A DNA stretch of 64,000 nucleotides from Lepidostoma basale (GCA_022606425.2 JAHDVF020000091.1:186001-250000), one strand, 5' to 3'; positions 52,301-54,895 are shown, numbered from the stretch's first letter. The notes: generated from the sequence alone by a model not told the origin. Numbers and translations: made by a program.

Positions 52301-52899
52301 TTAATTTGGTCATGCCATGTTTTCCTCGGTCGTCCACGGCTTCTTTTCCCACTCACGCTACTGCTTGTGTACAACTTTTTAACCATTCTGCTCTCATCCG
52401 TTCGTTCCATATGTCCGAACCATCTCAGGAATCCTTTTTTAATTTTATCCATGATTCAGTCATCTGCCTTACATTTCTTTCTTACTTCATCGTTCGGTAT
52501 TCTATCATACAACGTTTTCCCGCACATTCTTCTTAGTGATCTCATTTCTACGGCGTTTATCCTGCTTTCATCCTTCTTTTGCCAGCTCAAAGCTATACAT
52601 CCATACATGAGGGTTGGCACTAGAACTCCATTGTGTACTGCCATCGAGAAACATGTACTGCCATCCATGAGAAGAGATTTCGTTGAAATGGACCCACCTT
52701 CATCTCCGAAGCTCAGCAATGTCTGTTTCGGTTTGGTTTTGTCCTTGACCTTGTCCTTGGGCCTGATGACGGGCGCCGGTGGGGCCTGTGGAACGTCTTC
52801 CGTCCCCATCGTCTCCCTTCCATCCAGCTCCATTTCATCGTCTTCAACGGCGAAGGCCCGCATCTGCATTCGCTTCTTCGGCTTGCGAAATAGCGACAT
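16323..52899 (-). CDS. PAXBP1: PAXBP1 / GCFC (GC-rich sequence DNA-binding factor) orthologue, complete, 17 exons
   Basis: Nuclear protein of the GCFC family, 860 aa (human about 917). Vertebrate PAXBP1 links PAX3/7 to H3K4 methylation; the family is related to yeast Ntr2, which works with Prp43 in spliceosome disassembly (family knowledge). The 17 coding exons total 2,583 nt, and every intron phase fits. Landmarks: N-terminal FRKPKKRMQMR, LLSFGDE (res. 61-67), DVFQVRKSSHSKK (about 73-85), GGIPDAAVIHAARKKRQQ (205-222), EGSDFIPL and GRLVRSDGEEEASDED, EEWEKQQIRKAV, YEFYQRLRAYVTDLVECLDEK (428-448), RRIAEREGRRLRRRRAREQ, the GCFC domain from VEAYAGLCLPKL (588-599) through WEKMQWYRGLMLYG, IVLKVIIPKLT, HDVFIPLLPK and YLLAGVRCCPP. 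Exons are GC-rich islands in AT-rich repeat DNA. The last exon ends soon after SVEQVRSTIAIL, so the C-tail is shorter than in vertebrates. All introns hold transposons or satellites. Confidence 0.95.
16436..16676 (+). mobile_element. TTAG-LINE subfamily C 3' end in PAXBP1 intron 16
   Basis: [20 protein letters not shown] to the CACCTTCGGGGAGACGG end, TGATGATTAGTTAG. It begins within about 55 bases upstream of the terminal PAXBP1 exon acceptor. Confidence 0.88.
16757..17398 (+). mobile_element. mariner-like element 2, internally deleted
   Basis: Plus-strand transposase pieces: HSQLTEVYGETCTGVQMVRKW, RRLTVRELSEMIPDVSETT, then a jump to EIVLHPPYTPDLAPSDYHIF, the third catalytic Asp block. The centre is missing. 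It joins the CR1 tail at about 17398. Confidence 0.82.
17400..18482 (-). mobile_element. CR1/L2-like LINE, ORF2 C-terminal half
   Basis: Frame has PQGSVLGPLLFIMFTNDVAK, HCYADDQQLYFF (RT YADD), LNKLKLNPSKTEFLW, VVSRLDYCNGIYANIP, NAAARLIKG, RAFAVAGPSAWNNLP and FRSKLKTHLF. An internal deletion follows TSSAKRQHLRR. The 3' box GCGCCC...GGCGC and an (ATT) tail lie at 17400-17460. The 5' end is about ten bases from the PAXBP1 exon 16 donor. Confidence 0.88.
18494..18629 (-). CDS. PAXBP1: PAXBP1 exon 16
   Basis: Residues 796-840 plus two bases. Acceptor TGTTCCAG|TGTAC, donor CACTT|GTGAGT. CLPRAWERGAPALQQFLACC matches the CFPKQWF region. The longer 370-codon open frame here reads the wrong frame of this exon into a CR1 element and is not a protein. 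Confidence 0.92.
18735..19065 (+). mobile_element. second LINE family, diverged 3' fragment
   Basis: LLGMLGYQSLERRRDIHLGV and DNYLRQRGHRLFYLPRCRTN; roughly the same domain as 13685 but clearly an older lineage. Confidence 0.75.
19118..19775 (-). mobile_element. TTAG-LINE subfamily D, intact C-terminal frame
   Basis: 205 open codons, MFTKDGRVEKDIERRVGAGN to [14 protein letters not shown]; specific residues NGLNGARNR and [14 protein letters not shown]. Tail (CTAA)n on the plus strand, loop TCCG. Confidence 0.9.
19780..20283 (+). mobile_element. unclassified LINE remnant with GAA tail
   Basis: Text such as GCCGCTGGCAATACCATCAG and GGTTGGGCGAGATGCTAGTA, ending CATCGAAGAAGAAGAAA. No stable frame. 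A direct pair AAATGCCGTGA...TGTCACTT lies at 19790-19840. Confidence 0.5.
20284..20402 (+). mobile_element. TTAG-LINE subfamily C internal scrap
   Basis: GGTTGGATGCAGGTGCCAAA, then GAATGAAAATATAAGAATG; two non-adjacent ORF2 pieces joined by deletion, just before exon 15. Confidence 0.65.
20450..20634 (-). CDS. PAXBP1: PAXBP1 exon 15
   Basis: Residues 734-795. Acceptor TCTTCCAG|CTTGG, donor CACCAG|GTAACG. ESGKGPGAVFLKRQ and ALQALLQRYLLAG match NSGPYLFFQRQ and DGLLNRYILMA. Confidence 0.94.
20706..20925 (-). mobile_element. TTAG-LINE subfamily A 3' end
   Basis: Complement of the terminal 70 codons; tail reduced to CTAACTAA. Directly beside exon 15. Confidence 0.82.
20926..22012 (-). mobile_element. 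TTAG-LINE subfamily C, longest copy, includes reverse transcriptase
   Basis: On the minus strand: WKILSEYGISTKLITAIKSL, VNGDLTAWFDINRGVQQGCV, CLLYADDAVLLADNEHELQV, NKAKVMIFEKEETT, VFLGSMFTVERDIERR, then the C-terminus to the (CTAA) tail. The RT catalytic YADD is intact, but frameshifts near 21826 and 21290 break the frame. Confidence 0.92.
22036..22228 (-). CDS. PAXBP1: PAXBP1 exon 14
   Basis: Residues 670-733 plus two bases. Acceptor TTATTCCAG|AGCTG, donor AAGAG|GTTACT. EGTWDPMSGGQSRRL and LQHDVFIPLLPK match ENMWDPFSTTQTSRM and LDDDVFMPLYPK. GC is very high for the region. Confidence 0.95.
22296..22455 (-). mobile_element. two TTAG-LINE 3' scraps in tandem
   Basis: 22300-22383 matches the [11 protein letters not shown] coding block; 22384-22455 is a second (CTAA)-tailed end. 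They abut the 46-bp array. Confidence 0.75.
22461..23486. repeat. 46-bp tandem repeat, about 22 copies, PAXBP1 intron 13
   Basis: Unit recognised by CAACATGGTCACCACCTTCG and TAAGCTTCCATATGTAAGCT; exact 46-base spacing (22461, 22507, ...). Variants (ATGG/ATAG, CATATG/CAAATG, TTCG/TTTG) are interspersed, as expected from unequal exchange. It ends in a broken unit at 23486 beside a tRNA-derived SINE. Confidence 0.95.
23508..23605 (+). mobile_element. tRNA-derived SINE head
   Basis: CCTTCGTGGCCGAGTGGTAA (A box) and GGTTCGATTCCCGGCGAGG (B box) about 40 bases apart, followed by GCAGTGTGATTGTC. The same 3' extension occurs at 28735 and 62185, so it is a SINE rather than a tRNA gene. Confidence 0.72.
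23600..23840 (-). mobile_element. mariner-like element 3, fragment
   Basis: Minus-strand pieces AIQNKRRGMLTKGVCLLLDN (second Asp) and SFKWDVLNHPAHSPDLAPSD (third Asp block) in different frames; no termini recognised. Confidence 0.72.
23841..24526. other. PAXBP1 intron 13 stretch without recognised feature
   Basis: Mixed composition. Short palindrome-like text at 24170-24190 (GCTACACGGAAGTGTAGC, perfect apart from its centre). No coding frame or known repeat recognised. Confidence 0.35.
24527..24648 (-). CDS. PAXBP1: PAXBP1 exon 13
   Basis: Residues 629-669. Acceptor ATCTTCCAG|GGGGC, donor GACTG|GTAAGT. GLMLYGLSDEEPETEE and INLIPSIVLKVIIPKLT match LLFYGCEE and ALLPTIVEKVILPKLT. A LINE sits about 40 bases before the acceptor. 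Confidence 0.95.
24686..24976 (+). mobile_element. TTAG-LINE subfamily A 3' end
   Basis: Open from [20 protein letters not shown] to NVEEAREV, then a deletion that removes the hairpin; short tail TTAGTTAG. Confidence 0.85.
24985..25490 (+). mobile_element. TTAG-LINE subfamily C, decayed
   Basis: Many indels; [18 protein letters not shown] block and a CCCTTTCGGAGAGACGGCG end are still recognisable. No tail; joined directly to a subfamily B fragment. Confidence 0.8.
25540..25972 (+). mobile_element. LINE subfamily B
   Basis: [20 protein letters not shown] onwards with a frameshift at about 25790; loop TGCG, tail TTTGTTTTGTTTTA. Confidence 0.82.
25985..26530 (+). mobile_element. GAA-tailed LINE, 3' end
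   Basis: FRYLGSEVTSSNDLPREVRS, KVRIYKTCVRPILTYGIES, RYWHQHVERMSSNRIPHIAL, GRPPKRW, stop, GAAGAAGAATAAGAAGAA tail. A sister copy is at 35690. Confidence 0.85.
26549..26613 (-). CDS. PAXBP1: PAXBP1 exon 12
   Basis: Residues 608-628 plus two bases, a 65-nt exon. Acceptor TTTCAG|TTACTT, donor TATCG|GTGAGT. LLLWNPIADENALDWEKMQW matches LLTWTPLEAKCRDFENMLWF. It is too short for open-frame searches and was found by looking for the missing GCFC segment. Confidence 0.93.
26622..27565 (+). mobile_element. TTAG-LINE subfamily C with RT fragment
   Basis: Scrambled start (a VDEFVYLGSMFT piece precedes the RT piece INRGVQQGCVMSP), then CLLYADDAVLLADNEHEL and the C-terminus to NVEEARK. An inversion or recombination of two copies is likely. 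Confidence 0.82.
27686..27861 (-). CDS. PAXBP1: PAXBP1 exon 11
   Basis: Residues 549-607. Acceptor AATTGCAG|AGCAG, donor CTCAAG|GTGACA. It opens the GCFC domain: EAGDMFGDTLEEFASL and VEAYAGLCLPKLAGPYLRLK (human DAYIGLCLPKLFNPLIRLQ). Confidence 0.96.
28246..28396 (-). mobile_element. TTAG-LINE 3' end with target-site duplication
   Basis: 150-base insertion in the 19-bp repeat. AAATAAATGTT stands on both sides, an 11-base target duplication that fixes the 5' truncation point and shows that the (TTAG)n tail directly joins the target. Confidence 0.85.
28735..28860 (-). mobile_element. tRNA-derived SINE
   Basis: Minus strand: ACCTTCGTGGCAGAGTGGTT, GGTTCGATTCCCGGCGATGG, CAGTGTGATTGTC, then GTCTTTGGTCTGGTGCAGAA. 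The last block recurs at 62170, giving the SINE body. Confidence 0.72.
29048..29221 (-). CDS. PAXBP1: PAXBP1 exon 10
   Basis: Residues 491-548. Acceptor ACCGCCCAG|GTCCGG, donor GAAG|GTACTG. RRIAEREGRRLRRRRAREQ followed by GDSSDDE matches RRIAEREARRTRRRQAREQ and GLSSDDE almost one to one. Confidence 0.96.
29270..30125 (-). repeat. 98-bp tandem repeat filling PAXBP1 intron 9; LINE-derived
   Basis: Marker CACAATAGGCAGAGACG recurs at 29291, 29375, 29469, 29567, 29665 and so on, about 9 units. On the minus strand a unit reads like the LINE ORF2 end: [20 protein letters not shown] then RSIVSAYC. The array reaches from the exon 9 donor to about 50 bases from the exon 10 acceptor. Confidence 0.92.
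30129..30255 (-). CDS. PAXBP1: PAXBP1 exon 9
   Basis: Residues 449-490. Acceptor TCTTCACAG|ATGCC, donor TCCG|GTAAGC. The helix ALEARAMTLHRRKAAFLTER matches the family's ELESAIHQLYKQRASRLVQR. The donor is directly followed by the 98-bp satellite that fills intron 9. Confidence 0.9.
30325..30800 (+). mobile_element. second LINE family, best-preserved ORF2 piece
   Basis: Open for about 160 codons: NIERRIVNWSHSNKMQFNVS, SFTRALRTVYHRYTMNNQQL, LPAHIERIRDIALRMLGFII, NVLRVLYNALVRSRLESGSV. It begins about 65 bases before the exon 9 acceptor. Confidence 0.88.
30855..31245 (-). mobile_element. TTAG-LINE subfamily C, lacks extreme 3' end
   Basis: Complement from NVEEVREI back to [17 protein letters not shown]; the tail and hairpin are deleted. 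Confidence 0.82.
31240..31422 (+). mobile_element. LINE subfamily B internal piece
   Basis: [20 protein letters not shown] to NVEEARE, then joined in frame to a foldback arm at 31423. Confidence 0.8.
31423..31770 (+). mobile_element. foldback element, left arm, inside a LINE
   Basis: AGAGACGAAGATGCAAATTG arm through GCGCACGCTTTATGTAATTA and the CACGGTGGGTGAAATCCAG box. The LINE B text resumes after it (GAAGCTATAGAGGTTTGCCA), so it is an insertion into the LINE. Confidence 0.75.
31770..31848 (+). mobile_element. LINE subfamily B extreme 3' end
   Basis: Resumed part of the copy at 31240: loop TACG (CCCCTACGGC), then TGATGG and (TTTG)n. Confidence 0.78.
31973..32162 (-). CDS. PAXBP1: PAXBP1 exon 8
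   Basis: Residues 385-448. Acceptor GTTTTCCAG|GCTGG, donor GAGAAG|GTGACC. It encodes a basic/Gly-rich stretch followed by RYEFYQRLRAYVTDLVECLD, the counterpart of RYKFLQEMRGYVQDLLECFSEK. Confidence 0.95.
32200..32420. repeat. CCAAT-rich dispersed repeat, copy 2
   Basis: Four ATTGG/CCAAT-type boxes in about 100 bases (GTGATTGGTCGGCGAGCGAC, GTAATTGGTCGGC, GTGATTGGCCGAC). It lies in PAXBP1 intron 7, about 40 bases upstream of exon 8 in gene sense. Confidence 0.6.
32466..32985 (-). mobile_element. TTAG-LINE subfamily C
   Basis: Complement of the C-terminal 160 codons with several small deletions; loop TTCG. Its 5' end is about 35 bases from the exon 7 donor. Confidence 0.85.
33020..33161 (-). 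CDS. PAXBP1: PAXBP1 exon 7
   Basis: Residues 338-384 plus two bases. Acceptor GGATTGCAG|ATACGG, donor GAGCG|GTGAGC. It ends TTLTTQQLVDIMQE, matching the family's PVTIDLVKKQLKDRL helix start. Confidence 0.9.
33257..33323 (-). CDS. PAXBP1: PAXBP1 exon 6
   Basis: Residues 316-337. Acceptor TTTTCCAG|ATAATGG, donor ATCGCAG|GTAAGC. It encodes IMAAQQETYYGSYIIPAIQQIA, the Tyr/Gln-rich segment that corresponds to the YYQNTYQ region of the vertebrate protein. The following intron is only 95 nt. Confidence 0.88.
33430..34225 (-). mobile_element. second LINE family, nearly 800 bases with tail
   Basis: Minus strand: TMNSQQLAHVSTMKDLGIIY, SRLTFPAHIESICDIALRML, MREYGSYPWLYPTAFLLGML to AATTGCTCTTC and the untranslated end; AAATCAAATCAG tail at 33437. 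Confidence 0.87.
34225..34440 (+). mobile_element. LINE 3' remnant related to 9690-9990
   Basis: GGTGGAGCGATGATATTGTG, GGAAGGGCTTGGAGAACACT, GAGACCGAGAGAGACGGCG. Coding frame decayed. Confidence 0.55.
34440..34820 (-). mobile_element. RTE-like LINE piece (third lineage)
   Basis: Minus strand: KIDAFEMWCLRRMLRIPWTA, LGIKARLPRMCCLRVLKYFG and RPPSRWSDQNKDPTG. The GHI and RWSD blocks match the fragment at 57545. Confidence 0.65.
35115..35478 (+). mobile_element. TTAG-LINE subfamily C, internal deletion
   Basis: SVYDRVLNENIRCECGANE joined to [20 protein letters not shown]; loop TTCG, no tail, fused to the second LINE at 35478. Confidence 0.82.
35478..35665 (+). mobile_element. second LINE family scrap
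   Basis: CTTCGATAGCACAGACTG through TTGACGTCTTTCATATAAATG. The tail of the same or another copy is at 36308-36395 (AATATAAACTGATTTGATT). Confidence 0.75.
35690..36305 (+). mobile_element. GAA-tailed LINE, 3' end
   Basis: RQEEIEQVDLFRYLGSEVTN, RSMLRTTEMKTLRAIAGKTL-like frame, RYWHEHVERMSSNRIPHIAL, GRPPKRWRESWS, tail GGAAGAAGAAGAAGAAG. About 90 % like the copy at 25985 by eye. Confidence 0.86.
36430..36500 (-). CDS. PAXBP1: PAXBP1 exon 5
   Basis: Residues 292-315. Acceptor TTTTCAG|TCATGG, donor AGTCAG|GTAAGC. MDPDSGGEEWEKQQIRKAV matches the family's ELSRWEQEQIRKG. The first in-frame ATG here is internal, not a start. Confidence 0.94.
36550..36755 (+). mobile_element. TTAG-LINE scrap, heavily decayed
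   Basis: Two ORF2 pieces around a deletion, ending CTGCCTACCGCTTTGGAGAG; loop destroyed. Confidence 0.65.
36900..38220 (+). mobile_element. mariner element, nearly intact, flanked by TA
   Basis: Identical 31-base inverted termini (CGAGGTCTGTTCAAAAAGTA... at 36900-36930 and its complement at 38190-38220) and TA on both sides. Size 1,321 bp. Inserted in PAXBP1 intron 4. Identical TIRs and a single frameshift suggest a recent arrival. Confidence 0.95.
37106..38166 (+). pseudogene. mariner transposase, one frameshift
   Basis: Cut-and-paste transposase. N-terminal HTH region (CVKNKIKCADAFRMLTVAYG; RRITVREVAEDLNISIGSC), then catalytic blocks VITGDESWVYGY, WLLHHDNAPAH and YSPDLAPCDFFLFP; 34 residues separate the last two Asp, the DD34D mariner signature. 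The frame breaks near 37757 (STVNK to YYLQ), a net loss of two bases or gain of one, so this copy cannot make full transposase. About 350 codons in total. Confidence 0.93.
38411..38618 (-). CDS. PAXBP1: PAXBP1 exon 4
   Basis: Residues 223-291. Acceptor TCTTGCAG|GTGAGAG, donor GATGACG|GTAGTA. It contains EGSDFIPL and SGGRLVRSDGEEEASDED, matching GRLVREDENDASDDE in human. The frame runs open past the donor and would add intron residues if translated blindly. Confidence 0.95.
38722..38935 (-). mobile_element. TTAG-LINE subfamily A 3' scrap
   Basis: Complement of the last 60 codons, mutated; CTAACTAA tail and CCCGAAGAGGTAGGCAG. Confidence 0.75.
38938..39502 (+). mobile_element. TTAG-LINE subfamily C
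   Basis: [20 protein letters not shown] to HMERMNG, a stop, then the remaining C-terminus to a (TTAG) tail that has mutated to TTAGTTAATTAGTTAGTTAG. Confidence 0.85.
39505..40060 (-). mobile_element. TTAG-LINE subfamily A split by the second LINE
   Basis: 39505-39600 and 39835-40060 are subfamily A text; 39600-39835 is a second-LINE tail (AATCAAATCAGTTTATTAAC) in the same strand. It shows a younger second-LINE insertion into an older TTAG-LINE. Confidence 0.78.
40128..40725 (-). mobile_element. TTAG-LINE subfamily C
   Basis: Complement of MNGALKVVIANKNLSKKARM to NVEE and the end; (CTAA)4 tail at 40138. Small deletion near 40495. Confidence 0.87.
40732..41132 (+). mobile_element. LINE subfamily B, no 3' end
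   Basis: VYLGSMFTADGQ to NGVQSRGRPRK, then switched to a GAA-tailed LINE end at 41132-41252 (ending TCGAAGAAGAAGAC). Another junction between families. Confidence 0.78.
41336..41605 (-). CDS. PAXBP1: PAXBP1 exon 3
   Basis: Residues 133-222, phase 0 on both sides. Acceptor TTGTTGTTGCAG|CCGCC, donor CAG|GTGAGG. It ends in the diagnostic GGIPDAAVIHAARKKRQQ. An acidic run (SEDEDPECEED) precedes it. Confidence 0.96.
41640..41775 (-). mobile_element. TTAG-LINE 3' scrap continuous with the 96-bp array
   Basis: AACCATCACGCCGTTTCCTTGG, AGGCAGAGAGGATGGACC and a tail reduced to CTGACTAA. The text runs into the array through TTTCTGACTTTTAATGTGAC. Confidence 0.75.
41770..42205 (-). repeat. about 96-bp tandem repeat grown from LINE text
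   Basis: Built of TTTTAATGTGACCAACAT, CTAATTAGACCATCTTTTAA and ATATACCGAC blocks; about 4.5 units. The block TTTTAATGTGACCAACATT matches the LINE text encoding GHVRSQ (complement TCCTCACATGGCCGACATT). Confidence 0.8.
42228..42485 (-). mobile_element. TTAG-LINE subfamily A internal piece
   Basis: Complement of RWFGHMER and upstream codons; continues 41640-41775 across the array, so the array expanded inside one LINE copy. Confidence 0.75.
42486..42774. other. PAXBP1 intron 2 stretch, nothing recognised
   Basis: No feature supported. Contains GAATACCCTTACGGTAAGGG, a short palindrome. Confidence 0.3.
42775..43010 (+). mobile_element. second LINE family, diverged scrap
   Basis: TGTTTTACCTGCCGGCCGCC, CCACTGGTGACACCGACGGG, TTGACATCTTTCATATAAGC; it ends where the 82-bp satellite starts. 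Confidence 0.7.
43011..47086. repeat. 82-bp satellite, about 50 copies, PAXBP1 intron 2
   Basis: Same monomer as in ATP5ME intron 2. Regular 82-base spacing with point variants (GAGCAATGG/GAGCTATGG, CTACAAC/CTGCAAC, ACCAGG/ACCGGG/GGGTGC). Irregular units occur near 44540-44580, 45470-45580 and 46680-46720. Because 82 is not a multiple of 3, open frames of 62-117 codons on both strands are artefacts. Confidence 0.97.
47087..47219. other. unique sequence between satellite and PAXBP1 exon 2
   Basis: 133 bases at the 5' end of intron 2. No repeat recognised apart from the satellite edge; the donor GTAACT is at 47219. Confidence 0.4.
47220..47413 (-). CDS. PAXBP1: PAXBP1 exon 2
   Basis: Residues 68-132. 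Acceptor CTTTTTTTCAG|TCGAGG, donor AATAAG|GTAACT. VEEESDVFQVRKSSHSKK matches the family motif EVFKVKKSSYSKK. The 4-kb 82-bp satellite begins about 130 bases past the donor. Confidence 0.95.
47452..48175 (+). mobile_element. LINE subfamily B split by a foldback insertion
   Basis: 47452-47582 ([20 protein letters not shown] to YDRI) and 47866-48175 (NADMRADCRAEEG to WRSILSVY) are consecutive ORF2 text. The gap 47583-47865 is a foldback arm ending in a 37-base hairpin. Confidence 0.87.
47583..47865. mobile_element. foldback element inside LINE subfamily B
   Basis: AGAGACGAAGATGCAAATTG arm, GCGCACGCTTTATG block, then perfect 37-base arms 47759-47795 and 47826-47862 separated by 30 bases. Confidence 0.82.
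48195..48645 (+). mobile_element. GAA-tailed LINE, lineage 2, 3' end
   Basis: [73 protein letters not shown] stop, AAAAAGAAGAAGAAGAAG tail. Sister copy at 62510. Confidence 0.88.
48676..48818 (+). mobile_element. second LINE family scrap
   Basis: SGSVIWSPHEARYSVMLERV then YGSYPWLYPTA, truncated on both sides. Confidence 0.78.
48818..48952 (+). mobile_element. TTAG-LINE subfamily A internal scrap
   Basis: AKMAVHNGVLVPILIYGSEA to VEMRSLRR; no 3' end. Confidence 0.75.
48955..49135 (-). mobile_element. TTAG-LINE subfamily A 3' end
   Basis: (CTAA)4 tail, TCTCCGGAGGGGTAGGCAGA and the terminal 50 codons in complement. Tail-to-truncation junction with the neighbouring plus-strand copy. Confidence 0.82.
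49165..49985 (+). mobile_element. TTAG-LINE subfamily C, intact 265-codon frame
   Basis: Continuous from DNEHELQVLVNSMYEVCMRN through the endonuclease-like C-terminus to [14 protein letters not shown]; loop TTCG, stop, TGG, (TTAG)4. The longest undamaged frame of the family here and so probably the youngest copy. Confidence 0.93.
49986..50150 (+). mobile_element. TTAG-LINE subfamily A internal piece
   Basis: RMCGKTMYDRISNDDVRKEC to HMERMDEGIMVKNIYI, then leads into dispersed repeat X. Confidence 0.8.
50135..50425 (+). repeat. dispersed repeat X, copy 2
   Basis: Inverse of 5093-5470. Includes ACGGTGGATACGTGGAACAT, AACATTTTGTGTTAAAT, CGAAGTGTGCGCGGGAGATG and GGCGATGAGGTTCGCAACCC. Both copies end beside a TTAG-LINE 3' end. 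Confidence 0.7.
50425..50885 (+). mobile_element. three stacked LINE subfamily B/C 3' ends
   Basis: Ends at 50460 (CCCTTTCGGGG), 50640 (loop TACG, tail TTTGTTGTTGTTG) and 50860 (CCCTTTCGGGG, (TTAG)4), each with short ORF2 remnants such as [20 protein letters not shown]. Confidence 0.82.
50886..51106 (+). mobile_element. TTAG-LINE subfamily A, decayed
   Basis: AGTGTGAATGGAAATAGAAG to CCTACCCTTCCGGAGAAATGG and TTAGTTAG. Confidence 0.75.
51108..51605 (+). mobile_element. foldback element, about 490-bp form
   Basis: Left arm (AGAGACGAAGACGTAAACTG), core AACGCCATCTATGGAGAATG, end ATTCTATATGCCAAAGAA in three near-tandem repeats. The inverse copy is at 57100-57545. Confidence 0.8.
51700..51765 (-). 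mobile_element. CR1-like scrap
   Basis: Complement resembles 3205-3260: TTCCACACCAACAGACCCGC and AAAGCACCATCGTAGAAAC. Confidence 0.55.
51765..52130 (+). mobile_element. TTAG-LINE subfamily C, decayed
   Basis: KAKMSVHSGVLVPTLVYESE onwards with many indels; no tail. Confidence 0.75.
52132..52665 (-). mobile_element. TTAG-LINE subfamily A next to PAXBP1 exon 1
   Basis: Complement of VPTLMYGCIALSWQKKDESR to [22 protein letters not shown] tail at 52135. The open frame appears fused to PAXBP1 exon 1 through intron DNA; that is chance readthrough. Confidence 0.87.
52698..52899 (-). CDS. PAXBP1: PAXBP1 exon 1
   Basis: Residues 1-67. ATG at 52899; donor GATGAAG|GTGGGT. It starts MSLFRKPKKRMQMR, the conserved basic N-terminus, and ends LLSFGDE, equivalent to LLSFQDE in vertebrates. 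A LINE copy lies only about 40 bases beyond the donor, so the intron begins almost directly in transposon DNA. Confidence 0.95.
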
Positions 52900-53164
52900 T
52901 TTGCCTCGGCTGTGTCCGCGCTTCGACGCCAGAAGTAATTATCAAACTTAAAATAACATCAAAAATCTAAAAATAATAAATTAAAGGCTATGCGCGTATG
53001 AAAACGCAACCTGTATGACAGCGCAATAGCGGCGGATGGCGCCTCCGCCATGTTTGATTTAAGAGATTTAGTGTTGCTATAAAAAAAAGTACTTCCAAAT
53101 TAAATTATAGTTCTTACTTTTAAAATAAATAATGGGGTTATTTTAACAATTACTTTAGTCATGA

Positions 53165-53300
53165 TAAATAATTTAAAACTAACTAACTAATTAATATAAT
53201 ATAATAATAATAATAAATTGGATAATTTATAAAGCGCCATTTTTATGAATTACTCATCTCAAGGGCGCTGTAGAAAATGCTCCGTTTTATCAAGCTTACT
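53165..53300 (-). mobile_element. CR1/L2-like 3' terminus
   Basis: AAAGCGCCATTTTTATGAAT...AAGGGCGCTGTAG box with an (ATT)n tail (plus-strand AATAATAATAATAA at 53200). Confidence 0.7.
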
Positions 53301-53317
53301 TACTTTTTAATTAACTT

Positions 53318-53752
53318 ACTAACCATCACGCCATTTCCCCGGAGGGGTAGGCAGAGAGGATGGATCGCCACAATGCTCTGTCCTGGCATACCTCTCGGGC
53401 TTCCCCTACATTCATAGACCGTACCATGCACGCACGTCGATTGTTCCGACTTCGAATGTGGCCGCCTTTTAGTAATTGATTAATTTGGTCATGCCATGTT
53501 TTCCTCGGTCGTCCTCGGCTTCTTTTTCCACTCACGCTACTGCTTGTGTACAACTTTTTAACCATTCTTCTCTCATTCATTCGTTCAAAATGTCCAAACC
53601 ATCTCAAGGATCCTTTTTTTAATTTTATCCACGATTCAGTCATCTGCCTTACATTTCTTTCTTATTTCATCGTTCGATATTCTATCATACAACGTTTTCC
53701 CGCACATTCTTCTTAGTGATCTCATTTCTACGACGTTTATCCTTCTTTTTTT
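53318..53752 (-). mobile_element. TTAG-LINE subfamily A
   Basis: 105-codon frame [20 protein letters not shown] to [14 protein letters not shown] in complement; loop TCCG. Confidence 0.88.
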
Positions 53753-53764
53753 CATAAATAATTT

Positions 53765-54252
53765 AACTAACTAACTAACTAACCATCACGCCGTCTCCCC
53801 GAAGGGGTAGGCAGAAAGAATGAACTGCCACACCTTTCTTTCCTGACATATTTCTCTCGCTTCCTCAACATTCATACATCGTGTCATGCACGCGCGTCGA
53901 TTTCTCTGACTCCTCACATGGCCGACATTCAATATTTGATTTATTTGATCGTGCCACGTTTTCCTCGGTCTTCCTCTATTTCTGGTTCCATTTACATCAT
54001 TAACATATAATTTTTACCATTCTTTCTTCATTCATTCTTTCCATATGTCCAAACCATCTTAATGATCCTTTCATTATTTTGTTCATGACACCATCATTCG
54101 CACCGCATTCACTTGTCATATTTTCATTCGACACTCTATCATACACAGAATATCCACACATTCGTCTAAGAGATCTCATTTCTACTGCATTTATTCTACT
54201 TTCATCCTTCCTTTGCCAGTTCCATGCTTCGCTTCCATACATAAGGGGATTT
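53765..54252 (-). mobile_element. TTAG-LINE subfamily C
   Basis: Complement of [20 protein letters not shown] to the end; (CTAA)4, loop TTCG; one base deleted near 54012. Confidence 0.88.
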
Positions 54253-54284
54253 ATATTTATTATATTGTTTATTTACTGACTAAC

Positions 54285-54480
54285 CAACGCGCTGTTTCTC
54301 TGGAGGAGTAATCAGAGAGGATAGACCGCTGCACTGTTCTATTCTGACATTACTTTAGCAATTCTTTTACATTTACACACGCTCGTCGATTTTTCCGAAT
54401 ATGAACATATTAATTGATTCATTTGATCGTATCATGTTTTCATTTACCCTCCTCTACATCTTTTTACATTTAAATTACTT
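54285..54480 (-). mobile_element. old TTAG-LINE 3' scrap
   Basis: ACTGACTAACCAACGCGCTG and weak similarity to the terminal codons; heavily mutated. Confidence 0.6.
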
Positions 54481-54559
54481 GTAAATATAAACCTTTTTAA
54501 GCCTTTCGGCTCTTATCAATTTGTTGCATGTATAATACTTATAGGTTGTAGCAATGGTT

Positions 54560-54895
54560 GGCGTCGTCGATATAACCGAGAGCTATATGATATCTATAAA
54601 GAGCCCGATGTGATCAGATCCATCAAAGTAGGGCGCTTGAGGTGGGTTGGTCACATAATCAGAATGGACGGCGACAACCATACAAAACGCCTCACGCTCT
54701 CAGTACCACAGGGACGTAGAAGACCAGGAAGGCCCAAAATGCGATGGATGGACAGTGTCAACACGGATGCATCGGTGTTGCAAGTGAGAAATTGGAGAAT
54801 AAGGGCATCAAACAGACAAGAATGGAGGAAGCTCCTGGATTCAGCCAAGGCCCACCCAGGGCTGTCGAGCTTAGGATGATGATGATGATAATACT
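54560..54895 (+). mobile_element. GAT-tailed LINE 3' end
   Basis: IKVGRLRWVGHIIRMDGDNH, QGRRRPGRPKMRWMDSVN, ASNRQEWRKLLDSAKAHPG, GLSSLG stop, then GATGATGATGATAAT. A third tail type on the same kind of C-terminal domain. Confidence 0.85.

Noticed and set aside
52456..52899. A 147-aa protein starting MSLFRKPKKRMQMR
   Set aside because: Only the first 67 residues are PAXBP1 exon 1; the remainder is intron and a LINE copy. The donor GTGGGT at 52697 and the phase match to exon 2 decide this.
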